DNA of 10,986 bases from Thermodesulfovibrio sp. (GTDB lineage: Bacteria; Nitrospirota; Thermodesulfovibrionia; Thermodesulfovibrionales; Thermodesulfovibrionaceae). This document shows positions 1-5,802 of the stretch, piece by piece. The DNA lies in the NCBI GenBank assembly GCA_026415995.1, contig JAOAGB010000105.1:1-10986 (forward strand). The letters run 5' to 3'. The first letter of the stretch is position 1. Every line of letters begins with the position of its first letter. The notes under the pieces were generated by a model, which was not told the origin of the DNA, ran no database searches, and saw nothing but the letters and a program-made list of their open reading frames with translations. The translations under genes and the position numbers were made by a program.

Positions 1-59
1 TTAACCTCTACAGGCTCGGGCCAAAAAGGTCCTTCTATTATTGAACCTTCCTTGAACAT
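1..59 (-). CDS. Partial N-terminus of a probable DEAD/SNF2-type helicase
   Basis: Reading the minus strand from ATG at 59-57 gives an open frame of 19 codons that runs off the left edge: MFKEGSIIEGPFWPEPVEV. The GxIIEGPFWPEPVxV pattern is what I recall from the extreme N-terminus of large helicase-related proteins (SNF2/DEAD type, often with DUF3883) found in archaea and thermophilic bacteria. This is recognition from memory on a short peptide, so the family is a moderate call. No clear Shine-Dalgarno precedes ATG 59; an in-frame TTG 18 bases further upstream (77-75) is an alternative start. The gene is divergent from the methyltransferase operon and shares its upstream spacer. Helicase motifs would lie outside the window. 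Confidence 0.5.
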   Translation of the reverse strand, partial: MFKEGSIIEGPFWPEPVEV

Positions 60-220
60 TATTGAAAATGTTATCAAATTTAAGGGATTTTTTCAATGAC
101 AACATTATAAAATTTTAATATGTAATTTTCTTTTTCATCTCTAGTTAAAAAATTGTGAATGGGATCATAAATACTAAATAAATTCAAAACAGAATTAACT
201 TACAAAAATCAACTACAAAA

Positions 221-251
221 TGACTTTTCAATAAACCATAATACATATAAT
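221..251 (+). promoter_or_regulatory. Candidate sigma70-type promoter for the methyltransferase operon
   Basis: A perfect TATAAT lies at 246-251. The best -35 match is TGACTT at 221-226, with a 19-bp spacer that is longer than the optimal 17, so the -35 half is weak. Transcription would start near 258, giving a leader of about 15 bases that just includes the ribosome site at 261-266. In DNA this AT-rich a TATAAT can occur by chance; its position directly ahead of the first gene is the supporting argument. Confidence 0.3.
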
Positions 252-260
252 TATAGAATA

Positions 261-266
261 AGGAGG
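261..266 (+). promoter_or_regulatory. Strong Shine-Dalgarno fixing the methyltransferase start
   Basis: AGGAGG sits six bases before ATG 273. It is the best ribosome-binding site in the window and supports 273 as the true start. The next three genes of the operon have no comparable site and seem to depend on translational coupling. Confidence 0.8.
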
Positions 267-272
267 TTTTTT

Positions 273-1487
273 ATGGAGGCAATTAATGAAAAAAGTAAAG
301 TTGATACTATCTTTAAATTTACTTGGAAATCTAAATTAGGGGAACATGTAGAAAACTATTTTTGCAGAATTAACATATGGAGAGAATTTGAACTTCTCCC
401 AGAAACAATAAGACAAAGTATTATCGGTAAAGTATCTGGTGAAAGATTTAAACTAAGGTTCAACGCTGGAGAACTTTTTAAGTTTTCAGAGGAAAATATA
501 TTGGAAATAGAAAGAAAAAATTTTTTACCACCAAAACCATTTAGATTTTTCATGATTCCGAGAATTGGGAGGTTTTACCCTTTAGGTTTTTTCAAAGGAC
601 TGAGAGAAGTTTTTCCAGAAAATTATAAGCCTACAAGAATTATAGAGTTGAATAATAAAAATATTAAAATTGATACAAATATTCCCATAGCTAAGTATGA
701 GTTAGACCTTGAAGTTTATATAGAAAATGTTTTTTATAAAATTATAGAAAATGGAGGTGAATGCAAAGATTGGATAAACATTGCCCTTGAAAATGGTCCT
801 GGAATGCAGGTTAGATACGATGGAATTGAAACAGATTTCGATATTCAAAATACTGAAAGTTTCAAACGAGAGGACGAAAAAGAGGATTCTATTTTTTATA
901 GTCAACCGAGAATAACAACCCATATTGATGCAAAATGCCACGAAAATCTTGTGAAGCTTTATGAAGAAATTCTACCTAAGAAAGGCAGAATACTTGATCT
1001 GATGAGTAGTTATCAGTCTCACATACCAAAAAGTGAAAATCTTGAAGTTATCGGTATTGGTTTGAATGAGGAGGAAATGAGACAAAATCCCATTCTTGAT
1101 AGTTTTTTCATACATGATTTAAATAAGAGCCCATATCTTCCTTTTAGTAATGAAGAATTTGACGCTATTGTTTGTGACCTTTCCATAGAATATGTTACAA
1201 AACCTGTTGAATTAATTAATGAGCTTAAAAGAATCCTTAAACCACGGGGTATCTTAACTTTTAGCTTTTCAAACAGATACTTTCCAGACAAAGTTATAAA
1301 ACTTTGGATTGATTTACAAGAATTTGAGAGAATGGGATATGTATTAGAACTTTTATTAAAGGCAGGAGGATTCGAGGACTTTAAAACTTTCTCATTCAGA
1401 GGATTCAAACGTCCCTATGATGATAAATATTTTGGATGTACTCTCCTATCTGATCCGCTTTATGTAGTTTATGCAAAGAAATCTTAA
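273..1487 (+). CDS. SAM-dependent methyltransferase with SlyD/FKBP-like N-terminal domain
   Basis: The 404-residue protein has two parts. The C-terminal half (about 220-404) is a class I SAM-dependent methyltransferase of the branch marked by an LDLMSSxxSHxP motif I (241-252 here) in place of the usual ExGxGxG, followed by NPxLDxxxxxDLNxxPxLPF (272-291), FDAIVCDLSIEYVTKP (296-311), and LKPRGILTFSFSNRYFP (322-338). I know this branch from bacteria, algae and plants; its substrate is unknown to me. The N-terminal half (about 20-155) resembles a SlyD-type FKBP peptidyl-prolyl isomerase: LLPETIRQSIIGKVSGERF (41-59), an IPRIGRFYPLGFFKG segment (95-109), then NIPIAKYELDLEVYIENV, which parallels the SlyD NHPLAG-x-L-xFEVEV strand in degraded form. 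This domain call is weaker than the methyltransferase call. No signal peptide or membrane helix is seen, so it should be cytoplasmic. It heads a four-gene overlapping operon with an FAD oxidoreductase and a LytS/LytTR pair. Confidence 0.8.
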   Translation: MEAINEKSKVDTIFKFTWKSKLGEHVENYFCRINIWREFELLPETIRQSIIGKVSGERFKLRFNAGELFKFSEENILEIERKNFLPPKPFRFFMIPRIGRFYPLGFFKGLREVFPENYKPTRIIELNNKNIKIDTNIPIAKYELDLEVYIENVFYKIIENGGECKDWINIALENGPGMQVRYDGIETDFDIQNTESFKREDEKEDSIFYSQPRITTHIDAKCHENLVKLYEEILPKKGRILDLMSSYQSHIPKSENLEVIGIGLNEEEMRQNPILDSFFIHDLNKSPYLPFSNEEFDAIVCDLSIEYVTKPVELINELKRILKPRGILTFSFSNRYFPDKVIKLWIDLQEFERMGYVLELLLKAGGFEDFKTFSFRGFKRPYDDKYFGCTLLSDPLYVVYAKKS

Positions 1488-2907
1488 AAAATTAGCCATT
1501 ATAGGAGGCGGAATTGCCGGTGCATGTTCTGCCGGACTTCTTTCAGAAAATGGATATGAAACTATAATATTTGAGAAAAATAGTGGTCTTGGCGGATGTG
1601 CTGGGAGTTTTAAAAGACAAGATTTTATTTTTAATATAGGTGCAACTACCGTAGCAGGATTACTTGATGATTTTCCTGTAAAGAGACTTTTATCAAAATT
1701 AAATGTCTTAAAATTAATAAAAATTGTTGATCCTGGAATAGTTATTCACACCCCAAAAGGCGTAATAAATAGATTTGGCTGTCTTGAAAGAACAATTGAT
1801 GAAATTAATAGAGTTTTTCATAATAAGGGAAATCTTAGATTTTGGTCTACAGTTTATAATACAACCTTTGATATCTTAAAGTTTAACTATTATCATAATT
1901 TTTACTCGTTCAAGGGAAATATAAAAAGCATTGTAAGAATGAAACACATAATTTTTAGATATTTTAGACATTTTTTAATTTCTGCTGAAAAGGGATTAAG
2001 AGAATTTTTAAATCAAATTGACAAGGACTATTATGATTTTATGGATGCTCACGTAAAGATAGTAGCTCAAAGCAATATTAAAGAGGTAAATTTTCTTACT
2101 CTATTACTCTCTCTCGGTTATCCATTTACCGGAGTAGGTTATTCTGAAATAGGAATGGGAGGTCTTATAAATTCAATAGCTCAAAAATCAAAAATACAAT
2201 GCAACTCAGAGATAAAAGAAATATACAAATCATCTGATAGATTCATTCTAAAAGGAGATTTTGGTGAAGAAATTTTTGATAGTTTAGTTCTTGCATTCCC
2301 AATATTTGAAAACATGCATGTTTTTAGAGATGAAAAAATAAAAAAATTTTTTGAAAAGTATATACACTTAAATACCGATAACTCTGCGGTTTTAGTCTAT
2401 GGAGTTGTGAAAAATTTTCATCCAACTAATATTTTTCATTTATTGATCCTAAATAGACCTCTTCCTGATACTTCTTCAAAGTATATATTTATCTCCTTCT
2501 ATCCATCTTCAATAAATGGAAATGAGCATATAACCTTTACCGTATCAACTCATACTAAGACTTCTTACTGGATGAATCTAAAGAGAGAGGATTATGATAA
2601 AAAAAAGAAGCAACTAAATATTAATATTCTAAAATTAATGGATAAGCTATTTGGAATAGGTATGGATAAAATTCTTTTATCTTTCGTAGCTACTCCTGAG
2701 ACCTTTTATAGATATCTAAATAGACGAAGTGTAGGGGGGATACCTATTACCAAGAAAAATGCTTTTTTTAGAATACCTTCAAACGTTACCCCTTTCAAAA
2801 ATCTATATTTAGTTGGTGATAATTCTTTTTGTTATCAAGGATGGATTGGAATATCAATTGGTATTTATAATCTATTGTGTAATATTTATGAAAAAATTAG
2901 AACTTAA
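1471..2907 (+). CDS. FAD-dependent oxidoreductase, CrtISO/phytoene desaturase-like
   Basis: The 478-residue protein begins with a Rossmann dinucleotide-binding motif (IIGGGIAGACSAGLL, 10-24), acidic E35 at the end of strand 2, and LGGCAGSF (40-47), the standard FAD-binding N-terminus of the amine-oxidase/phytoene-desaturase superfamily. The C-terminus has GGIPITKKN followed by TPFKNLYLVGDNSFCYQGW, matching the TPI-x-LYLVGDSxFPGQG FAD-closing motif of carotenoid isomerase/desaturase relatives. A central GYSEIGMGGLINSIA corresponds to the family's YPxGGMxxLxxxLA. Length is normal for the family. Substrate cannot be read from sequence: carotenoid, other polyprenyl or lipid are possible, and no carotenoid synthesis genes are nearby. 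The start is well bounded: an in-frame TAG lies at 1465-1467 and ATG 1471 is the first start after it. It overlaps the methyltransferase by 17 bases with no evident ribosome site, suggesting translational coupling. Whether the two enzymes act on one substrate is inference. Confidence 0.8.
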   Translation: MQRNLKKLAIIGGGIAGACSAGLLSENGYETIIFEKNSGLGGCAGSFKRQDFIFNIGATTVAGLLDDFPVKRLLSKLNVLKLIKIVDPGIVIHTPKGVINRFGCLERTIDEINRVFHNKGNLRFWSTVYNTTFDILKFNYYHNFYSFKGNIKSIVRMKHIIFRYFRHFLISAEKGLREFLNQIDKDYYDFMDAHVKIVAQSNIKEVNFLTLLLSLGYPFTGVGYSEIGMGGLINSIAQKSKIQCNSEIKEIYKSSDRFILKGDFGEEIFDSLVLAFPIFENMHVFRDEKIKKFFEKYIHLNTDNSAVLVYGVVKNFHPTNIFHLLILNRPLPDTSSKYIFISFYPSSINGNEHITFTVSTHTKTSYWMNLKREDYDKKKKQLNINILKLMDKLFGIGMDKILLSFVATPETFYRYLNRRSVGGIPITKKNAFFRIPSNVTPFKNLYLVGDNSFCYQGWIGISIGIYNLLCNIYEKIRT

Positions 2908-3889
2908 AATCGGTTTCTCAGATTGGTTATTAGTTATTATAGTTGCTGTTTTACTTTCCTCATCCATTTCTTCTATTATCTATATTATTTTTAATATAGG
3001 CTGGTTCAATGGCTTAATCTCTGGTTCTATATTAGGAATCTTCCTTTCCCTTTTTTCCTTTGGATTAATAACCATAAATAATCATTATCTTCTTCCCAAA
3101 ATTAGTAAGCCTGCTCTATGGTGGATGCTTTCAGCTTTATTTGCCTTTATTGCTGGCTTTGTTGGATTTTATTCTTCTTTTGAAGTGATAAAATTATTTT
3201 ATATTCCTATTCCGGAAACCATAATAAAAAATGTAAACATTTTAGCCTTATATTCAGGTTTTCTTAACTATTTTATGGGATTACTTATTTATCTTTTTGT
3301 TAGAATGAAAGCTAAAAAACAAGAACTTGAAAATCTCCTTATTGAAGGTAGGATTATTTCATTAAATAATCAACTTAACTCTCATTTCATATTCAATGTT
3401 TTAAATAATATTATTGAATTGATAAATATAGACAAGGATAAGGCAGAAGAATCTTTAGTCAAACTGAGTAAATTTTTAAGAAAAGTCATAAGCGAGAAGA
3501 ATACTGTGCAAATATCAGAAGAGATTGACTACACTAAAGCCTATGTAGAACTTGAAAATATTAGATACAGAGGACTTATAAAATTAAATATTCAAGACTC
3601 AAATTTGTATGATAAAATGGTCATTCCGAGATTTTCTATTCAACTCATAGTAGAAAATGCTATAAAACATGGATTTAATGGTAAAGAGTTGAATGTGGAT
3701 ATAACATTTAAAGACTCAAAGGATTCATTTTCAATATGTATAGCCAATGACGGAAATAAAATTAAAAACTTAAAATTTGGAACGGGGCTTCTAAATCTCT
3801 CAAAAAGACTTAAACTTTTATGTAACGGTAGAATTAAATATGAAACAAACATGAAAACTGAATTTATAATTGAAATACCTAAAAAATGA
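2888..3889 (+). CDS. LytS-type sensor histidine kinase (four-helix membrane sensor)
   Basis: I place the start at ATG 2888 (333 residues), not at the upstream in-frame TTG 2813, because the longer version only adds residues read out of frame from the coding end of the oxidoreductase. Four membrane helices (about 13-35, 40-62, 77-98, 117-138) leave almost no extracytoplasmic loops, and there is no PAS, GAF, HAMP or 5TM-LYT module. A short linker (140-158) leads to the His_kinase domain: NQLNSHFIFNVLNN with phospho-acceptor H166, N-box VENAIKHG (255-262), NDG (287-289) and GTGLLNLSKRL (298-308). The family usually has NPHF at the H-box; here proline is serine (S165). The gene overlaps the oxidoreductase by 20 bases and shares an ATGA overlap with the LytTR regulator, its obvious phosphotransfer partner. 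The stimulus is unknown; the lack of loops favours a signal within the membrane. Confidence 0.88.
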   Translation: MKKLELKIGFSDWLLVIIVAVLLSSSISSIIYIIFNIGWFNGLISGSILGIFLSLFSFGLITINNHYLLPKISKPALWWMLSALFAFIAGFVGFYSSFEVIKLFYIPIPETIIKNVNILALYSGFLNYFMGLLIYLFVRMKAKKQELENLLIEGRIISLNNQLNSHFIFNVLNNIIELINIDKDKAEESLVKLSKFLRKVISEKNTVQISEEIDYTKAYVELENIRYRGLIKLNIQDSNLYDKMVIPRFSIQLIVENAIKHGFNGKELNVDITFKDSKDSFSICIANDGNKIKNLKFGTGLLNLSKRLKLLCNGRIKYETNMKTEFIIEIPKK

Positions 3890-4599
3890 AAATTTTAATT
3901 GTAGAAGACGAAAAATTAGCAATAATGAGACTAAAACGATTAATAGAAGAAATAGGAAATTATGAAATTTTAACTACAGAATCTTCAGAAGAGGCTCTTT
4001 ACTTGTTGGATAAAAATCCAGATATAGATATAGTTTTTTTAGATATCAAGATGCCTAATATGTCAGGGATAGAATTAGCTTATAAAATTTTAACCAAAAG
4101 GGACAATATATTTATTGTATTTCAGACAGCATATGAAGAACATGCATTAGAAGCTTTTCAAATAGGGGCTATCGATTATTTATTAAAACCTTATACATTA
4201 GAGGATATAAAGAAAGTATTCAATAGAGTTGAAAAATTAAGAAGTATAAAGCAAAAAACTAAATTTATGGTAAAGTTATTTTCAGGAGATTATAAAATTA
4301 TTAGCTCTGATGATATTTTTTATATTAAAGCAGAACTGAAAGATTCTTTAATAAGAACGAAAGAGGATTACATATATTACCCTCTATCTATATCAAAATT
4401 TCAAGAAAAGCTCAAAAATGATAATTTCATTAGAGTACACAAATCATATTTAATAAATATTGATAAGATATCCATTATCAGAACAACGATCCAGAGCAAG
4501 TTAATTTTTAAATTTGAAGGAATTAATGATATGGTTATTAGCAGTAAAGAAGGGGCGAAGTATTTCAGAGAAATTTTTAAGAATAAGTATCATGATTAA
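3886..4599 (+). CDS. LytTR-family response regulator
   Basis: The 237-residue protein has an N-terminal receiver domain (1-115) with the acidic pair E7/D8, phospho-acceptor D53 (VFLDIKMP), T81 (FQTAYEEHA) and K101-P102. It ends in a LytTR DNA-binding domain (about 126-232) with the signature FIRVHKSYLINIDKI (181-195). This is the AlgR/AgrA/LytR output class, which binds paired direct repeats, normally as a dimer. ATG 3886 overlaps the kinase stop as ATGA, so translation is coupled and the kinase is its cognate partner. No ribosome site is visible ahead of the start, consistent with coupling. Targets are not evident: I find no clean pair of LytTR boxes in either nearby spacer, so autoregulation or control of the pump remains open. 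Confidence 0.92.
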   Translation: MKILIVEDEKLAIMRLKRLIEEIGNYEILTTESSEEALYLLDKNPDIDIVFLDIKMPNMSGIELAYKILTKRDNIFIVFQTAYEEHALEAFQIGAIDYLLKPYTLEDIKKVFNRVEKLRSIKQKTKFMVKLFSGDYKIISSDDIFYIKAELKDSLIRTKEDYIYYPLSISKFQEKLKNDNFIRVHKSYLINIDKISIIRTTIQSKLIFKFEGINDMVISSKEGAKYFREIFKNKYHD

Positions 4600-4695
4600 C
4601 ACTTAATATTCTATAGCTTTACTATAATTTAAAAATTAACTATCAAGACGATTAATTTTATTGACAAAGGTTAAAAAATTTTTTTATTTTAGTAA
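4600..4695. promoter_or_regulatory. Spacer between LytTR gene and efflux operon
   Basis: This 96-bp AT-rich spacer holds an AT-only inverted repeat (AAAATTAA 4632-4639 and TTAATTTT 4652-4659, 12-base loop), the efflux promoter at 4661-4690 and the start of the operator-like palindrome. The inverted repeat has no GC pairs and is followed by only a short T stretch, so it is a poor terminator; readthrough from the upstream operon into the pump genes is possible. Confidence 0.45.
4661..4690 (+). promoter_or_regulatory. Sigma70-type promoter of the efflux operon
   Basis: A perfect TTGACA -35 box at 4661-4666 is followed after 18 bp by TATTTT at 4685-4690 (four of six matches to TATAAT). The expected transcription start is about 4696-4698, essentially on the first possible start codon of the adaptor gene. 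This is the best complete promoter in the window. Confidence 0.55.
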
Positions 4696-4703
4696 GTGCT
4701 TAC
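4692..4703. promoter_or_regulatory. Palindromic operator candidate (GTAAG-TG-CTTAC)
   Basis: An inverted repeat with 5-bp perfect arms and a 2-bp centre lies immediately downstream of the -10 box and on the expected transcription start. Bound protein there would block initiation. Repressors of RND pumps are commonly TetR-family proteins acting on palindromes at this kind of position, so a TetR-like repressor encoded outside the window is my inference. The palindrome is symmetrical, unlike the direct-repeat sites of LytTR proteins, so it is not an obvious target of the neighbouring regulator. Confidence 0.45.
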
Positions 4704-5802
4704 ATTGTTTAAAAATTACTTAGTTATTTTTATTTTTATATTTTTCTCCTTTCTTTTATTCTCATGTTCTCAGTCTTCATCTAAAAAATCTAAACCGTTA
4801 GTTCCAGTTGTTACTACACAATCTATGAAAAAAGACGTGCCTATTCAGATTAAAACCATAGGTAACGTGGAGGCTTACCATTCTGTAACGATAAAATCAA
4901 GAATTGAAGGACAATTATTAGTAGCTAATATTAAAGAAGGTGATGAAATAAAAAAAGGTCAACTTTTATTCATAATTGACCCAAGACCTTATGAAGAGAC
5001 TGTAAGACAAGCAGAAGCAAATCTTTTAAGAGATAAAGCACAGCTTGATTTTGCAAAAGCCGATTTGGAAAGGTATGAAGAGCTTTTCAAAGAACAACTG
5101 GTATCTAAACAGCAATTTGAGAAAATTCGAACAAATTACGAATCTTTAAAATCTGTAGTAAAGGCTGATGAGGCCATCCTTAAAAATGCCCGATTAAATT
5201 TAAACTATTGTTATATACATTCACCAATTGATGGGAAAATAGGTGCTCTTTTTGTGCATCCTGGCAATATGATAAAGGCAAACGAGACTCAAATTGCGAC
5301 TATTAATCAGATAATGCCAATTTATGTTCGCTTTTCATTACCCGAGCAAGAGCTTCTTAGAGTTAAAAAAGCTATGACACAAAACAATCTTAAAACGGAA
5401 GTTATAATAAAGGCAGTTGATACAAATTATACCGCTACAGGTAGAGTTGTATTTATTGATAATGCTATTGATCCCTCAACAGGTACAATCAAGCTTAAAG
5501 CAGAGTTTGACAACAAGAATAAATTGCTATGGCCTGGACAATTTGTCAATGTAGTGCTTACACTTGACATAAAAAAAGATGCTGTGGTTATTCCCTACAG
5601 AGCCCTTCAGACAGGACAACAGGGACAGTATGTTTTTGTAATAACAAAAGACAATACCGCTGAGATGAGAGAAGTTAATGTAGGAATTAGATTTGGCGAT
5701 GATGTGGTAATTGAAAAGGGTTTGAACGTCGATGAAATAGTTGTTGTTGACGGCCAATTAAGACTTACACCTGGGGCAAAGGTGGAGATAAAAAATAAAT
5801 GA
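4696..5802 (+). CDS. RND efflux periplasmic adaptor (membrane fusion protein), lipoprotein
   Basis: This is the HlyD/AcrA-type adaptor that links an inner-membrane RND pump to an outer-membrane channel. The first 24 residues are a lipoprotein signal: K6, a hydrophobic stretch (9-22), and lipobox LFSC with C24 as lipidation site, followed by a Ser/Lys-rich linker. Then come the first lipoyl half (63-97, IEGQL...GDEIKKGQLLFIID), an alpha-hairpin (about 98-168), the second lipoyl half (170-205, YIHSPIDGKIGALFVHPGN), a beta-barrel (about 208-290) and the membrane-proximal domain (292-365). At 368 residues it is normal for MdtA/AcrA-type adaptors. The start is unusual: GTG 4696 follows directly after an in-frame TAA (4693-4695), no ribosome site precedes it, and the promoter puts the transcript start at about the same base. 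TTG 4705 is the only good alternative and also keeps the signal peptide. The permease gene follows with an ATGA overlap. Confidence 0.93.
   Translation: MLTLFKNYLVIFIFIFFSFLLFSCSQSSSKKSKPLVPVVTTQSMKKDVPIQIKTIGNVEAYHSVTIKSRIEGQLLVANIKEGDEIKKGQLLFIIDPRPYEETVRQAEANLLRDKAQLDFAKADLERYEELFKEQLVSKQQFEKIRTNYESLKSVVKADEAILKNARLNLNYCYIHSPIDGKIGALFVHPGNMIKANETQIATINQIMPIYVRFSLPEQELLRVKKAMTQNNLKTEVIIKAVDTNYTATGRVVFIDNAIDPSTGTIKLKAEFDNKNKLLWPGQFVNVVLTLDIKKDAVVIPYRALQTGQQGQYVFVITKDNTAEMREVNVGIRFGDDVVIEKGLNVDEIVVVDGQLRLTPGAKVEIKNK

Larger units (their letters stand above)
60..272. promoter_or_regulatory. Divergent intergenic spacer
   Basis: This 213-bp AT-rich spacer separates the divergent minus-strand helicase-like gene from the methyltransferase operon, so it should hold promoters for both. 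I see no RNA gene, no convincing terminator and no open frame with a ribosome site. Its recognisable contents are a consensus -10 box near the plus-strand gene, an imperfect direct repeat at 197-221, and a strong Shine-Dalgarno at 261-266. Confidence 0.5.

Noticed and set aside
180..225. LytTR binding boxes upstream of the operon
   Set aside because: GTT cores on the minus strand (within GTAGTTGAT and GTAAGTTAAT) are 14 bases apart and do not fit the consensus or the usual two-turn spacing.
1019..1408. Minus-strand open frame of 129 codons inside the methyltransferase gene
   Set aside because: It is fully antisense to a conserved methyltransferase domain, lacks a ribosome site and has no recognisable motif; the other minus-strand frames (for example 356-553, 702-941, 5527-5757, 7046-7261, 8958-9218) fail the same way.
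2734..2739. Run of six G in the oxidoreductase gene as a phase-variation tract
   Set aside because: Six bases is short for slippage, and the frame reads through it into the conserved SVGGIP segment with no sign of a broken variant.
2813..2887. Longer kinase starting at TTG 2813
   Set aside because: It adds 25 residues encoded entirely inside the conserved C-terminus of the oxidoreductase (the LYLVGD-SF-YQG region) in another frame; ATG 2888 directly precedes a normal first membrane helix.
4632..4659. AT-only inverted repeat as an intrinsic terminator for the LytTR operon
   Set aside because: Arms of 8 bp without any G-C pair and a 12-base loop would form a very weak hairpin, and no real U-tract follows.
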